From positions 1 through 64,000 of the forward strand of contig NZ_SOMN01000017.1 of NCBI RefSeq assembly GCF_004564235.1: 64,000 nt of DNA, in the 5' to 3' direction. Made by a program: the position numbers and the translations under genes. This DNA comes from Cohnella luojiensis (GTDB taxonomy: Bacteria; Bacillota; Bacilli; Paenibacillales; Paenibacillaceae). Of this stretch, positions 34,790-43,513 are shown piece by piece; positions within the stretch are counted from its first letter, which is position 1, and each line of letters opens with the position of its first letter. The notes under the pieces were generated by a model, which was not told where the DNA came from, ran no database searches, and saw nothing but the letters and a program-made list of their open reading frames with translations.

Positions 34790-35971
34790 TTACGCCTCCC
34801 CTTCGATTTCGCTAACGCCGTCGCCGATATTGCACACATAGAATGCAGGTTGCAGGCCGGTCGCCGCTTCATACTTGCTTCCTACTTCCGCAATGAATCT
34901 TTCCACGGAATCTTGGTGAACCAGCGAAACCGTGCAACCTCCGAACCCTGCGCCTGTCATCCGCGAACCGAGAACGCCAGGTATGGAACGCGCGGCGTCG
35001 ACCATCGTATCCAGTTCAATTCCCGTTACTTCGTATAAATCGCGGAGAGAATCATGAGATGCGTTCATAAGCTTGCCGAAAGCCGCCAAATCGTTATTCT
35101 TCAATACTTCCATCGATCGCGATACGCGGCTGATTTCTTCCACGACGTGGCGCGCGCGGCGACGTACGGTCTCATCCTTAATCAAGCGTTCGTTAGCTTG
35201 ATACTGCTCCAAAGTCAATTGGCCGAGCAGCGTCAGCTCCGGGAAAGCTTGTTTTAAATCCTGCACCGCTTGCTCGCATTGGGATCGGCGTTCGTTGTAT
35301 TTCGAATCCACGAGCCCGCGGCGTTTGTTGGTATTGCCGATGACCAGCTTGTACTCTCCGGATTGGAAAGGAACGAGCTCGTATTTCAACGTATCGCAAT
35401 CGAGCAAAATGGCATGGTCTTTACGTCCGTTCGCAACCGCGAATTGGTCCATGATGCCGCTCTTGACGCCGATGAATTCATTCTCCGCATGCTGGGACCA
35501 GAGGGCGATCTTTACCGTGTCCGTCGGTTTGCCTTCCATCGTAAGCAGGGCGAATGCCGTAACGACTTCTATCGAAGCCGACGAGGATAGTCCGGCACCG
35601 TTCGGAATTTCGCCGTGGAAAAGCATGTTATAACCCTGGCTCAGTTGAATGTCCCTTAGCGCCAGCTCCCATACGACGCCTTTCGGATAATTCGCCCAAT
35701 CGTCCTCCTTGGAGAAAACGATGTTATCAAGCGAAACTTCTTTGGTTGCGGGGAAATTCGTCGAAACAAATCCGAGCTTCCGATCGTTCCTCGGAGCGAT
35801 GAGCAGCGTGGTGCCGAAAGTTAGCGCCGCCGGGAAAACGAAACCGCCGTTATAATCCGTATGCTCTCCGATCAGATTGACTCGGCCTGGCGCTTGAAAC
35901 GCCTTGATATCGGCTTCGTTGCCGCCGAACTGTTGAATGAACTTCCGTTTCAACTCTGTTAGCTGTGCCAT
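34790..35971 (-). CDS. galK: Galactokinase
   Basis: A 393-residue GHMP kinase. The galactokinase signature GRVNLIGEHTDYNGGFVFP (about residues 27-45) and the ATP loop PNGAGLSSSASIEV (about 120-133) are present, as is GARMTGAGFGGC-like sequence near the C-terminus (SRMTGAGFGGCTV). It phosphorylates galactose at C1. First gene of the gal operon, preceded by CCAAGGAGAG, divergent from an AraC-type regulator. Confidence 0.96.
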   Translation of the reverse strand: MAQLTELKRKFIQQFGGNEADIKAFQAPGRVNLIGEHTDYNGGFVFPAALTFGTTLLIAPRNDRKLGFVSTNFPATKEVSLDNIVFSKEDDWANYPKGVVWELALRDIQLSQGYNMLFHGEIPNGAGLSSSASIEVVTAFALLTMEGKPTDTVKIALWSQHAENEFIGVKSGIMDQFAVANGRKDHAILLDCDTLKYELVPFQSGEYKLVIGNTNKRRGLVDSKYNERRSQCEQAVQDLKQAFPELTLLGQLTLEQYQANERLIKDETVRRRARHVVEEISRVSRSMEVLKNNDLAAFGKLMNASHDSLRDLYEVTGIELDTMVDAARSIPGVLGSRMTGAGFGGCTVSLVHQDSVERFIAEVGSKYEAATGLQPAFYVCNIGDGVSEIEGEA

Positions 35972-36012
35972 CTAAAAAGTCATCTCTCCTTGGAATGATG
36001 TGATTTGATCCC

Positions 36013-36063
36013 ATTATACCGAATAAACCGATTGATACGAAATGGCTTGATATGCTTTCGATA
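36013..36063 (-). promoter_or_regulatory. gal operon promoter with direct-repeat operator
   Basis: A perfect TATAAT (36013-36018, minus strand) lacks a good -35 box. Instead three copies of TATCAA or TATCGA lie upstream (minus strand reading of 36032-36037, 36047-36052 and 36058-36063), spaced by 15 and 11 bp. This is the layout expected for an AraC-type activator site, and such a gene lies next to it. Confidence 0.55.
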
Positions 36064-36153
36064 TGGAGAAATGTGACTTTTAAAGGATAAGAAGCCGTCG
36101 TTCATGATACAATGGAACTAATCCCAATTTCCAAGATGAGGAAGGAGACTGCC

Positions 36154-37026
36154 CTGTCGACCATGAGCAGAAACCCCACTTACCGCGTCGTATCTAACCC
36201 GATCGGCTTTCATGCCCGAGAATTAACCGTGCTGTTCGCGGGGGAAAGCCAAACAAGGCCCCTGCATCGAATAGGGCCCAAAGTCGTGGATTATTATTTG
36301 CTGCATCATATCGTTTCCGGTAAAGGGTTATTCCGTACGGGAGAATTCGAAGCCAGGCTGACGGCGGGAGACAGCTTCCTTATCCATCCCGGGCAGCTAT
36401 TCCACTATGTATCGGATGAGGAAGAGCCTTGGCGGTATCGTTGGGTTGCCTTCGCAGGCACGCAATCAGAGGCGTTGATCGCGGAAACGGGACTAGGCAT
36501 TTACAAACCCGTCGTCCATTCCGGTGGGAACCGAGCTCCAGGGGAACGCTGCCGTTCTATTTTCGAAGCGTTTCGCGATCGCGGCAGTTCCGCTTCGCTG
36601 GCGGCTTCGGGCCATTTGCATCTCCTGTTCGCGAGTCTGCACGAGGCTGCCGCCGAGGCAACGCCATCCCCGCTTCGCCCGGATTCTCATAGCGAGGAGC
36701 TAGTGCAGCAAATGATCGGTTATTTATCCACTCAATACGCGGAACCCGTAACCATCGAAGGAATGGCGGAGACGCTCGGCTATAACCGCGCTTATCTTTC
36801 CCGCTTATTCAAGCAACGCACAAGCTTATCGCCCGTCACTTTTCTTACGAAGCTGCGGGTAGATCACGGCCGGCGCTTGCTGAGGGAGCGACCGGAGCTT
36901 ACCGTCGAACAGATCGCTTCGTCCGTCGGCTTCCAGGACGCTCTCTACTTCTCCAAGCAATTCCGCCGATGGTACGATCAGTCTCCGACGGAATACCGTA
37001 TCGAAGCGGGGAAATCCTTAAAATAA
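36154..37026 (+). CDS. AraC-family transcriptional regulator, probable gal operon activator
   Basis: A regulator of about 290 residues with a cupin-like sugar-binding N-terminal domain (LHRIGPKVVDYYLLHHIVSG) and an AraC-type double helix-turn-helix C-terminal domain (about 195-290; MAETLGYNRAYLSRLFKQ and IASSVGFQDALYFSKQFRR). It resembles MsmR- and RafR-type regulators of sugar genes. The start is unclear: AAGGAG at 36142-36147 fits a CTG at 36154, ATG 36163 is rather far from it, and a TACAAT box near 36107 argues against the ATG at 36112. It is divergent from galK. Confidence 0.85.
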   Translation: MSTMSRNPTYRVVSNPIGFHARELTVLFAGESQTRPLHRIGPKVVDYYLLHHIVSGKGLFRTGEFEARLTAGDSFLIHPGQLFHYVSDEEEPWRYRWVAFAGTQSEALIAETGLGIYKPVVHSGGNRAPGERCRSIFEAFRDRGSSASLAASGHLHLLFASLHEAAAEATPSPLRPDSHSEELVQQMIGYLSTQYAEPVTIEGMAETLGYNRAYLSRLFKQRTSLSPVTFLTKLRVDHGRRLLRERPELTVEQIASSVGFQDALYFSKQFRRWYDQSPTEYRIEAGKSLK

Positions 37027-38043
37027 CTAAAATTTGAAAACCGGATCCCATCGGCCCGCGATTTCCTTCGCGTCGTTGAGGAATTCCGTCGGGAACGTCG
37101 CTTCAAGCTTCAGCTTCGTCTCTTCCGATATTCCCCCGATCCTCGCCAGGATGGCTTTCACGATATGCGGCCAGGCAATCTCCGTCCCGTCGGTAACCGC
37201 TATAGATACGCCCAACTGTTCCTTTTTCAATCCGAACGCGAACACGCCATGCGCCCCGCTCTTGGCAACGACGTTCGGATCTTCCAGCAATAGGCTGGCT
37301 AGGCGGCGGCGTCCCTCGACAAGCTGCGGATATAAGTTCATAGCTCGTGTGATCTTGGTGGCCGCCATAGCCGCTTCGCTGTCTTTGGCAAATTCGGGAC
37401 TCGCCAGCCTGCCGTAAACGAGCCCTAACCGCCATAAAGGCATTGCCGCGACAGGAAATCCGCATCCGTCTTTCCCGATCGTGACCTGCTCGCCTTCCGC
37501 TTCCGCCCATAGCTTAATCCGACGAAGAATTTCCTGCTGGGCGGGGTGATCCGGGCGGATATAACCCTCCAGCGGCCAACCCTTCATCTTGCTCCAAGTG
37601 AGCACGCCCAGATGCTTACCTGCGCAAGTATGAAACAGCTTCCTCGGCTTTCCTCCCGAAGCGACATACTCGTCTCTCACCTGCCGTCCAACCGGTAACG
37701 TCGGCTGGATAGCAAGCAGTTCCTCGTCCAATCCGGTCATGCTCAGCAGTTCCTCAAGAGCCGCAATCTGCTTCTTGCTGCCCCTGTGGGAAGCAGCCAA
37801 CAATGCCAGATGGCGGTCTTCGTAGCCATAGGCTTCCGCGGCTCCTTCCAGCAATGAAGCGATCGCCTGTACAGGCTTAGCTGTCGAACGCACGTATGCG
37901 GGCTCAACCGCGTCTCCGCATGAATGCAATAGCTTTCCATCGATCGCGGATACGACGCTGATCCGTCCGCGGTGGACATTTTCCGTCTGCCCGCCTCTAT
38001 TCATGGTGATTAGCGGGACGTCTTTAGGTAGGATTGAATGCAT
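37027..38043 (-). CDS. Type II (Rhizobium-like) asparaginase family protein
   Basis: A 338-residue protein of the asparaginase II family, which is unrelated to the classical bacterial asparaginases. Family segments are RGGQTENVHRGRISVV, VRSTAKPVQAIASLLEG, CAGKHLGVLTW and DGCGFPVAAMPLWRLG. The enzyme would convert asparagine to aspartate and ammonia. AAAGGAG precedes the ATG at 38041-38043. It is downstream of the glycosyltransferase pair on the same strand, separated by about 20 bases, though a functional link is not obvious. Confidence 0.88.
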   Translation of the reverse strand: MHSILPKDVPLITMNRGGQTENVHRGRISVVSAIDGKLLHSCGDAVEPAYVRSTAKPVQAIASLLEGAAEAYGYEDRHLALLAASHRGSKKQIAALEELLSMTGLDEELLAIQPTLPVGRQVRDEYVASGGKPRKLFHTCAGKHLGVLTWSKMKGWPLEGYIRPDHPAQQEILRRIKLWAEAEGEQVTIGKDGCGFPVAAMPLWRLGLVYGRLASPEFAKDSEAAMAATKITRAMNLYPQLVEGRRRLASLLLEDPNVVAKSGAHGVFAFGLKKEQLGVSIAVTDGTEIAWPHIVKAILARIGGISEETKLKLEATFPTEFLNDAKEIAGRWDPVFKF

Positions 38044-38063
38044 ACTTCGTAACTCCTTTTCGT

Positions 38064-39068
38064 TTAACCCCGGTGACCTGCGCCAATCTTATCCTCTTCC
38101 CGCAACCGTTCCCTGGAGGCATCTCCCTCATCCGAGAAGTTGATCGCCTCCGAAACCAAGTATAGCGGACGTCCCTTCGATTCCTCGTAGGTCCGACCGA
38201 TGTACTCTCCCAGTACGCCAAGCAGCGATAAGGTGATGCCGTTGAATAACAGGTTAATCGCGATCAGAGAAGTCCAGCCTTGAGTGGTGGTATCGGTGAA
38301 AAAGCGCTGGTACAGTACGACGAATAAATAGACGAATCCGGCCGCCGACAGCACGAAACCGAGAACGCTGGCAATTTTGAGCGGTTTGGTGGAGAAAGAA
38401 GTCATCGCGTCGAGCGACAGTCGAATCATTTTGCGAAGCGGATACTTGGTCTCGCCGGCAAACCGCTCTTCTCGCACGTAGTCGACGGAAGTCTGCTTAA
38501 AGCCCGCCCAACTGACCATGCCCCGGATAAATCGGCTGCGTTCCCGCATCGAAGTCAGCGCGTCGCACACCTTGCGGTCCATCAGCCGAAAATCCCCCGT
38601 ATCTACGGGAATATTCACCGAAGTCATCGTGCGCAGCAATCTGTAGAACATCGCCGCCGTCATTTTCTTGAACCACGATTCTCCCTTGCGCTCGATCCGC
38701 TTACCGTACACAACGTCATAACCTTCGCGCCAACGGGCTACCATATCGAGAATAAGCTCCGGAGGATCCTGAAGATCCGCGTCGATTAGAACGACGGTCC
38801 TTCCGCTTGAATGGTCCATCCCGGCGGTAACCGCGATTTGATGCCCGAAATTACGGGAAAACTCAATCAACTTCACGGTCGGGTCTGCCTTGCACATTCC
38901 TCGCACGATATCGGAGGTTCCGTCCCGGCTGCCGTCGTTCACGAACACGATTTCATACGTTTCTCCAAGAGTATCTAAAACCACCTTCAACCGGCGGTAA
39001 GTCACTTCGATAACCTCTTCCTCGTTGTACATCGGAACGACAACGGAAAGAAAACATGTTTTGTGCAC
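38064..39068 (-). CDS. GT2 glycosyltransferase, GtrB/DPM-like, membrane anchored
   Basis: A 334-residue protein with a GT2 catalytic domain and two C-terminal membrane helices. Visible motifs are VVVPMYNEEEVIEVTY, FVNDGSRDGTSDIV, DADLQDPPELI and DTGDFRLMDRKV. It would charge undecaprenyl phosphate with a sugar, which a membrane glycosyltransferase then uses. The next gene upstream encodes just such an enzyme, ten bases away. The start GTG at 39066-39068 fits GGGAGG; the TTG at 39074 is too close to it. Confidence 0.88.
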   Translation of the reverse strand: MHKTCFLSVVVPMYNEEEVIEVTYRRLKVVLDTLGETYEIVFVNDGSRDGTSDIVRGMCKADPTVKLIEFSRNFGHQIAVTAGMDHSSGRTVVLIDADLQDPPELILDMVARWREGYDVVYGKRIERKGESWFKKMTAAMFYRLLRTMTSVNIPVDTGDFRLMDRKVCDALTSMRERSRFIRGMVSWAGFKQTSVDYVREERFAGETKYPLRKMIRLSLDAMTSFSTKPLKIASVLGFVLSAAGFVYLFVVLYQRFFTDTTTQGWTSLIAINLLFNGITLSLLGVLGEYIGRTYEESKGRPLYLVSEAINFSDEGDASRERLREEDKIGAGHRG

Positions 39069-39083
39069 GAACAATCCTCCCTT

Positions 39084-40910
39084 CTAGAAGCCCCAGCTAG
39101 GCATCCATCTGATAAACACGTTCATCCATATGCGGCTTATGGTCATACCTGTATAGATCGGGTAGAACAAGACGAATAATGCAGCGGCCACTCCAATGGT
39201 TGCGTAAGTAATCTGTCGCCCGCCATAGTAGCTCCGTTCCTCGAACCAGCGAAGCATCCATACGATGGACAAGATAAGTAACGGAACCATCGGAAAATAA
39301 TGATAAAGGAACGTAATGCTTCTCGGCGCGACCATCCATGGGATATAAAAGGAAAGATAACCGACGGCCAACGTCAATACGATGCGGTCCCTGCGTCGTA
39401 ATCCGAGCCACCAGGAAGCGAGCATCGCGAGCAAGCCTCCCCACCAGACGAGGGGATTGCCGATCGCGGCGATGCTTTGCGCGTCGCCCTTCTCCAAATC
39501 TTTGCCGCCGTAATACCAGACCGGCCTCATCATGAGAGGCCACGTATACCACTTGGAAGCGTAAGGATGCTTTTCTTTAACGCCTTTGTGGTAATGGTAC
39601 ATATTTTGCTGATATTGCCACAGGTCTTTGTAGCTGTCATCGGCTTTGGTCGCTTTAATATAAGGTTCGTAGGAAGCCGTATAAACCCCAACGGGTACTG
39701 CAACGAATAAAATAACGCATGCCGCGAGCGTTAGGATAATACGCCGTACAAAGTCGAAGTCGCCGTCCATCCGTCCTTCCCGCAAGCGTCTAATGAACGC
39801 GAAGATAAGCAAGATCGCGAGTCCGGCTCCTCCGTAAAGATAATTCCACTTGACCGCGGCGGCGCAGCCGAAGAAAAAGCCGCTAAGAGCGAGATATCCT
39901 AAGCTTCGCTTAAACCCTCCATTGCGCCAAGCGGTCTCGCCGTAACGATACATGAAGTAGAACATGAGGATCGTAAAGGTAACGCCGATAATATCCACGT
40001 TCGCGGATCTCGAATGAACCAGATGGAATCCTTCGAGGACGAGCAATAGCGCCGCAAGGAAGGCATATCTTGTCCGTTGGAACATCCCTTTGGCTGCGGC
40101 ATAGAAGATCGGCACCATTAAAGTTCCGACTACCGCGGCCATGAAACGCCACCCGTAAGGCGTCATATCGAACATCTTTATGCCGATTGCGAGGATTACT
40201 TTGCCTAGCGGCGGATGCGTATTCTCATAAGGCTCCATTAGTTCGATGAATTCATACGCGGTGCGGCCGTGATAGATTTCATCGAAATACATCCCGTTGC
40301 GGTAATCCGGTCGGTAAGGCGCCCATTCCTGCTCATCGAAAACCTCAAGTCCCGTTCCTTCTGAGTTTAGCGAATTGTCGGCACCCGACTGAACGTCCAT
40401 AACCGTAATCGGAACGGTTATTCCCTTTGTATAGAACACGGCCTCGTATAGACGGTATCCCGTTTGCTCGGTCGTAAATCGCATGTATCGCGCTTTGACC
40501 GTTTTGTCTTCAAGCTTCCAGGTGAACACCCGGTTCGTTTTGTGTTCGACCTTTAGGTAGGGTTCCCAATTTTGGCCATCTTGCGATGATTCGATATTCG
40601 TTTTGCCTTTCGCTCCCGGACCCTCGTATAAATTCAACCGATTTACCGTTCTTAGCTCGCCGAAATCAACGGTAAAATGGTCCCCCGCCTTGTCCGGCTT
40701 CCAGAACGTTTGCGGAGCCGTACGATTTCCAAGATCGGTCAACGACAAGATTGCGGAAATTAGGGTAAGTAAAAGAACTAATACGATATCAAGCCGGGTC
40801 CACCGCCGACCCTCCCGGTTACGCACGGAAACTGATCCCCATTGAACCGGACCGGATCTGGCCGCCTTATTTAAATCCATGTCCGTCCTCGCTTTCGCCT
40901 TGTTGTCCAT
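39084..40910 (-). CDS. GT39-like lipid-linked mannosyltransferase with discoidin-type domain
   Basis: A 608-residue membrane protein. After the first helix (about 40-60) comes an extracytoplasmic F5/8C (discoidin)-like domain (about 65-165), then the PMT/ArnT-like core with YFDEIYHGRTAYEF (catalytic Asp-Glu) and ENTHPPLGKVIL, and about ten further helices. PMT-family enzymes move a sugar from polyprenyl phosphate to a protein or glycan outside the membrane. It is paired with the GtrB-like gene that would supply the lipid-linked donor. The inserted carbohydrate-binding-type domain is unusual. Confidence 0.85.
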   Translation of the reverse strand: MDNKAKARTDMDLNKAARSGPVQWGSVSVRNREGRRWTRLDIVLVLLLTLISAILSLTDLGNRTAPQTFWKPDKAGDHFTVDFGELRTVNRLNLYEGPGAKGKTNIESSQDGQNWEPYLKVEHKTNRVFTWKLEDKTVKARYMRFTTEQTGYRLYEAVFYTKGITVPITVMDVQSGADNSLNSEGTGLEVFDEQEWAPYRPDYRNGMYFDEIYHGRTAYEFIELMEPYENTHPPLGKVILAIGIKMFDMTPYGWRFMAAVVGTLMVPIFYAAAKGMFQRTRYAFLAALLLVLEGFHLVHSRSANVDIIGVTFTILMFYFMYRYGETAWRNGGFKRSLGYLALSGFFFGCAAAVKWNYLYGGAGLAILLIFAFIRRLREGRMDGDFDFVRRIILTLAACVILFVAVPVGVYTASYEPYIKATKADDSYKDLWQYQQNMYHYHKGVKEKHPYASKWYTWPLMMRPVWYYGGKDLEKGDAQSIAAIGNPLVWWGGLLAMLASWWLGLRRRDRIVLTLAVGYLSFYIPWMVAPRSITFLYHYFPMVPLLILSIVWMLRWFEERSYYGGRQITYATIGVAAALFVLFYPIYTGMTISRIWMNVFIRWMPSWGF

Positions 40911-40960
40911 TTTTTCCTGTTCCTATTGTAGTCCAAAGCGCTACCCCATGGAAAGAGTGC

Positions 40961-40985
40961 GTTTCATTTTGCGCTGGACGGGTAA
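40961..40985 (+). promoter_or_regulatory. Sigma-B-like promoter of ytxH
   Basis: GTTTCA (40961-40966) and GGGTAA (40980-40985) are separated by 13 bp, close to the sigma-B consensus GTTTAA-N12-15-GGGTAT. Bacillus ytxH is a sigma-B gene, which fits. Confidence 0.6.
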
Positions 40986-41027
40986 TTGAATAACAAGGAC
41001 GAAATGAATAAAGAGGAGGAAATACAA

Positions 41028-41360
41028 ATGTCTGAAACTCGCGGAACTTTAAAAGGTGCTTTGATCGGCGGAGTAATCGGAGCAACGGCAGCATTGCTGC
41101 TAGCGCCGAAATCGGGACGCGAACTGCGCGGAGACATTCGCGACCGTTACGCGTCCGCGCAGGATCGCGCGAAACAAATACTGACTGATGCCGGCGTCAA
41201 AACTCAGGAGCTAGCCAGACAAGCAGGACAACACGCTTCAGGCGTGATGGATAAAACGCGTTCCGCGATATCCACGGCCAAGGAAGAAGTGCAGTCTTGG
41301 AAAGACGAAGTCAAATCCGAATCCAAAGATGCCGCCAAACCGGAACAGAAATTCAACTAA
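41028..41360 (+). CDS. ytxH: YtxH-domain general stress protein
   Basis: A 110-residue protein. A short glycine-rich hydrophobic segment, GALIGGVIGATAALLLAPKSG (about residues 8-28), is followed by a charged helix; this is the YtxH/gas-vesicle-like domain. The function is unknown, but Bacillus homologues are general stress proteins. AGAGGAGG is spaced correctly for the ATG at 41028-41030. The sigma-B-like promoter upstream fits stress control. Confidence 0.82.
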   Translation: MSETRGTLKGALIGGVIGATAALLLAPKSGRELRGDIRDRYASAQDRAKQILTDAGVKTQELARQAGQHASGVMDKTRSAISTAKEEVQSWKDEVKSESKDAAKPEQKFN

Positions 41361-41469
41361 CCTACATTCCTCTTTTCCGTAAGAACAACATGCCGCTCCG
41401 GCCTTCGCTTGCCAGTTCGCTCCAAGTCGCCGGAGGCCGGCTTATGTTGATTATGAAAGGAGAATGAAC

Positions 41470-41964
41470 GTGAAATCCAAACAGCTGATGTTAATAACCG
41501 GCCCCGCACTTAGGATCAAGGAAGCTCTATCCCAAGCGGGGTTCATTCGCGATTTCGTCCATCAATCGACTTTCAGAACGGAATTGGACGCTTCGGATGG
41601 TGTGTACGTTTACCAAATTCCCTACGAGGAATTGGACGGCACTCTTACTCTGGATGGCGAAACCGCGTTCTTCGATGGTATTTCCGATAGCGAAGTGCCC
41701 GATGAAATCCAAGCAGCCGCCCTGGACAAATGGTATGCTCTCCGCACCCGCATTAGCAATGCCGAATCGCAGATGTACTCTCCGGATCGCGGGGATCGCA
41801 GGCCGTCGGCGCCCATTCCTTCAAGATCCGTCGAAACCGCCAAGAACGGCTCTATGGTGCAGGATTTCGCTGACATGAAGCGGCTCGGCCGGGATATGGA
41901 CCGGATTAAAACCGAGCAGCAGCTTCAAGAGGTAGGGTTAGTGAACGACCCGATACAATATTAG
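41470..41964 (+). CDS. Hypothetical protein in the stress cluster
   Basis: A 164-residue protein I do not recognise. The first 95 residues look like a compact alpha/beta fold (ALRIKEALSQAGFIRDFVHQ), and residues 100-140 are polar and probably disordered. No membrane helix or signal peptide. AAAGGAG leaves seven bases before the GTG at 41470, while the ATG at 41464 touches it, so GTG is preferred. It follows ytxH by 109 bases on the same strand. Confidence 0.6.
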   Translation: MKSKQLMLITGPALRIKEALSQAGFIRDFVHQSTFRTELDASDGVYVYQIPYEELDGTLTLDGETAFFDGISDSEVPDEIQAAALDKWYALRTRISNAESQMYSPDRGDRRPSAPIPSRSVETAKNGSMVQDFADMKRLGRDMDRIKTEQQLQEVGLVNDPIQY

Positions 41965-42062
41965 ACGTTCTGCTTCTAGCAGGGGTTGCGCCGAAGGTGC
42001 ATCCCCTTTCGGTTTGGGTAACTCAATCTGCAATGCATTTACAGTTACATCAACTATATCCG

Positions 42063-42290
42063 CAATTCCTGCTCCTGCCGCTACGCGACCCGTTGGTGCA
42101 CCCAACTTCAATCGTAACGGCAATTCCTGCCGCTACGCGACCCGTTGGTGCACCCAACTCCAATCGTAACGGCAATTCCTGCCGCTACGCGACCCGTTGG
42201 TGCACCCAACTCCAATCGTAACGGCAATTCCTGCCGCTACGCGACCCGTTGGTACACCCAACTCTAATCGTAACGGCAATTCCTGCCGCT
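42063..42290. repeat. 52-bp tandem array of paired palindromes
   Basis: Copies begin at 42063 (58 bp, with a 6-bp insertion), 42121, 42173, 42225 and a 14-bp partial at 42277. Copies differ at only a few positions. At each junction CGTAACGGCA pairs with TGCCGCTACG around ATTCC, and each unit also holds GTTGGTGCACCCAAC, a second near-palindrome. It fills most of a 510-bp gap (41965-42474) without a gene. The rest of the gap shows only an AT-rich hairpin at 42421-42464. Confidence 0.9.
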
Positions 42291-42420
42291 GATATGAACG
42301 AAACCTGTCAAATCGAAGCGCCTAACGGCTGTCGGTATGCAGGTTTCTCCCATTTTCGGGCACGCCGTGCCGTTATTCGGCCAGTTGACGTAGGTCTCCG
42401 TCGCTAATACTTTCCCATAA

Positions 42421-42464
42421 CAAAAAAAAACGTTACCCTCTAGTGGACATCGGCCGTTTTTTAT
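42421..42464 (-). terminator. Weak terminator-like hairpin
   Basis: On the minus strand AAAAAACG pairs with CGTTTTTT across a long loop, just after the decayed gene ending at 42475. The stem is mostly A-T. Confidence 0.35.
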
Positions 42465-42474
42465 ATTTTATGCT

Positions 42475-42808
42475 TCAAACCTGCAGTGCATTTCTGTCCA
42501 GCAGCTCTCTCATCGATTCGACGCTTAGATCGTTGTTCAGTAGTTCGGGAACCGGGATCGATTGCATTCCGTCCTTCTGAAAATTGGAGCTTTCGAGATG
42601 GTAGCCATACTCCTTGACCAACATGTACATCCGGCAGAACTTCTCTGCCGCGTCGATGGCCCTGCCTAGCGATACGAACTCGGGCAAGCTTGTTGCCGAA
42701 GCTGAGAGGGTTAACGCGGGAGCCGATCGTAAGATGAAACCCGTCTCCCTTCTCCAATACGAAGATATCGCTTTCCGAGCAAGGAATCCGATATTTAACC
42801 GTCATCAT
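42475..42808 (-). pseudogene. Small hypothetical gene with frameshift
   Basis: From ATG 42808 (AAAGGAG upstream) the frame reads MMTVKYRIPCSESDIFVLEK and continues to about 42700. There a +1 shift is needed to continue as SLPEFVSLGRAIDAAEKF and run to the stop at 42475. The joined protein would be about 110 residues. Both halves have coding character and the second half has no good start of its own (a bare TTG). The product is unknown; the composition suggests a soluble sensory-type domain. It overlaps the 3' end of a truncated receiver gene. Confidence 0.5.
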
Positions 42809-42992
42809 CTTCAACTCCTTTACCGGAAGAAATACGACTTCCGGTAAGGATTATTACACTCTCCGGGCGATGATGAAACGGTCTTTCTTCGGCGGAATAC
42901 GCGATGCGAAAATCATCGTAACCAGCCCTTTTCAGCATTTCTTGAATTACCATGACGTTCATGGCATTATCATCCACGATCAATACGGTCAT
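42795..42992 (-). pseudogene. Truncated response-regulator receiver domain
   Basis: The 65-residue frame begins MTVLIVDDNAMNVMVIQEML, the start of a CheY-like receiver with the acidic pair, and keeps the fold pattern for about 36 residues (KRAGYDDFRIAYSAEE). It then turns into unrelated sequence and stops. The phospho-acceptor Asp (about residue 53), the conserved Thr/Ser and the Lys are all missing, so it cannot act as a receiver. It is probably the remnant of a gene that lost its middle, and its 3' end carries the ribosome binding site of the next frame. Confidence 0.6.
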
Positions 42993-43114
42993 CTTAATCT
43001 TGTCTCCTCGGCGAATCGTATATCGTGAAAGGGGATGAGCCCAAACAACAAACGCGAATAAGGAATGAGCAACGGACTTCCGTCCTCATTCCTTATTCCC
43101 ATTTGCTCCCGAGC

Positions 43115-43438
43115 TTAATGACGAGCCATGACCAAAACTTTACCATCGTCTAATTCCGCCTCGTACATGCTCGCCTCATAGGAATCAAATCCCATGGATT
43201 CGATCTTGCTGCGAAGGACGTCCCCGCGATTACGAAATAAGTTGGCTACCGTTTCGAACATGCCTTCCTCCGAAATTCCGACCTTATTCGTATCCGCGAC
43301 TTCCGCCAATCGATCTGTCTGATCTCTTTCATGAGCTAGCACGTAGATTTCCTTTTCCGTAAATCCTTGGCGATGAAGATTGTTCACCACGTCGTATGCT
43401 TCCAGTCCGTTATTTACAAGTTTAGCATATGCTTTCAT
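43115..43438 (-). CDS. YflT-like general stress protein 17M domain protein
   Basis: A 107-residue protein with the pattern of the heat-induced stress protein YflT family (GS17M): EAYDVVNNLHRQGFTEKEIYVL at the N-terminus and a second alpha/beta unit. Homologues belong to the sigma-B regulon but have no known biochemical role. AGAGGAGGAG precedes the ATG. A possible sigma-B-like pair, GTTTTT-N15-GGGAAG, lies upstream (about 43478-43505) but is weaker than the two promoters called elsewhere in this cluster. Confidence 0.8.
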   Translation of the reverse strand: MKAYAKLVNNGLEAYDVVNNLHRQGFTEKEIYVLAHERDQTDRLAEVADTNKVGISEEGMFETVANLFRNRGDVLRSKIESMGFDSYEASMYEAELDDGKVLVMARH

Positions 43439-43513
43439 TGTTTAACTCCTCCTCTATTGCTTTTGTATGCTTCTTATTAAACTCTTCCCTCTTTGATGAA
43501 ACAGAAAAACTGC

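Noticed and set aside
41997-42221. 74-residue frame through the 52-bp array
   Set aside because: It is built from repeat units, has no ribosome binding site and ends inside the array.
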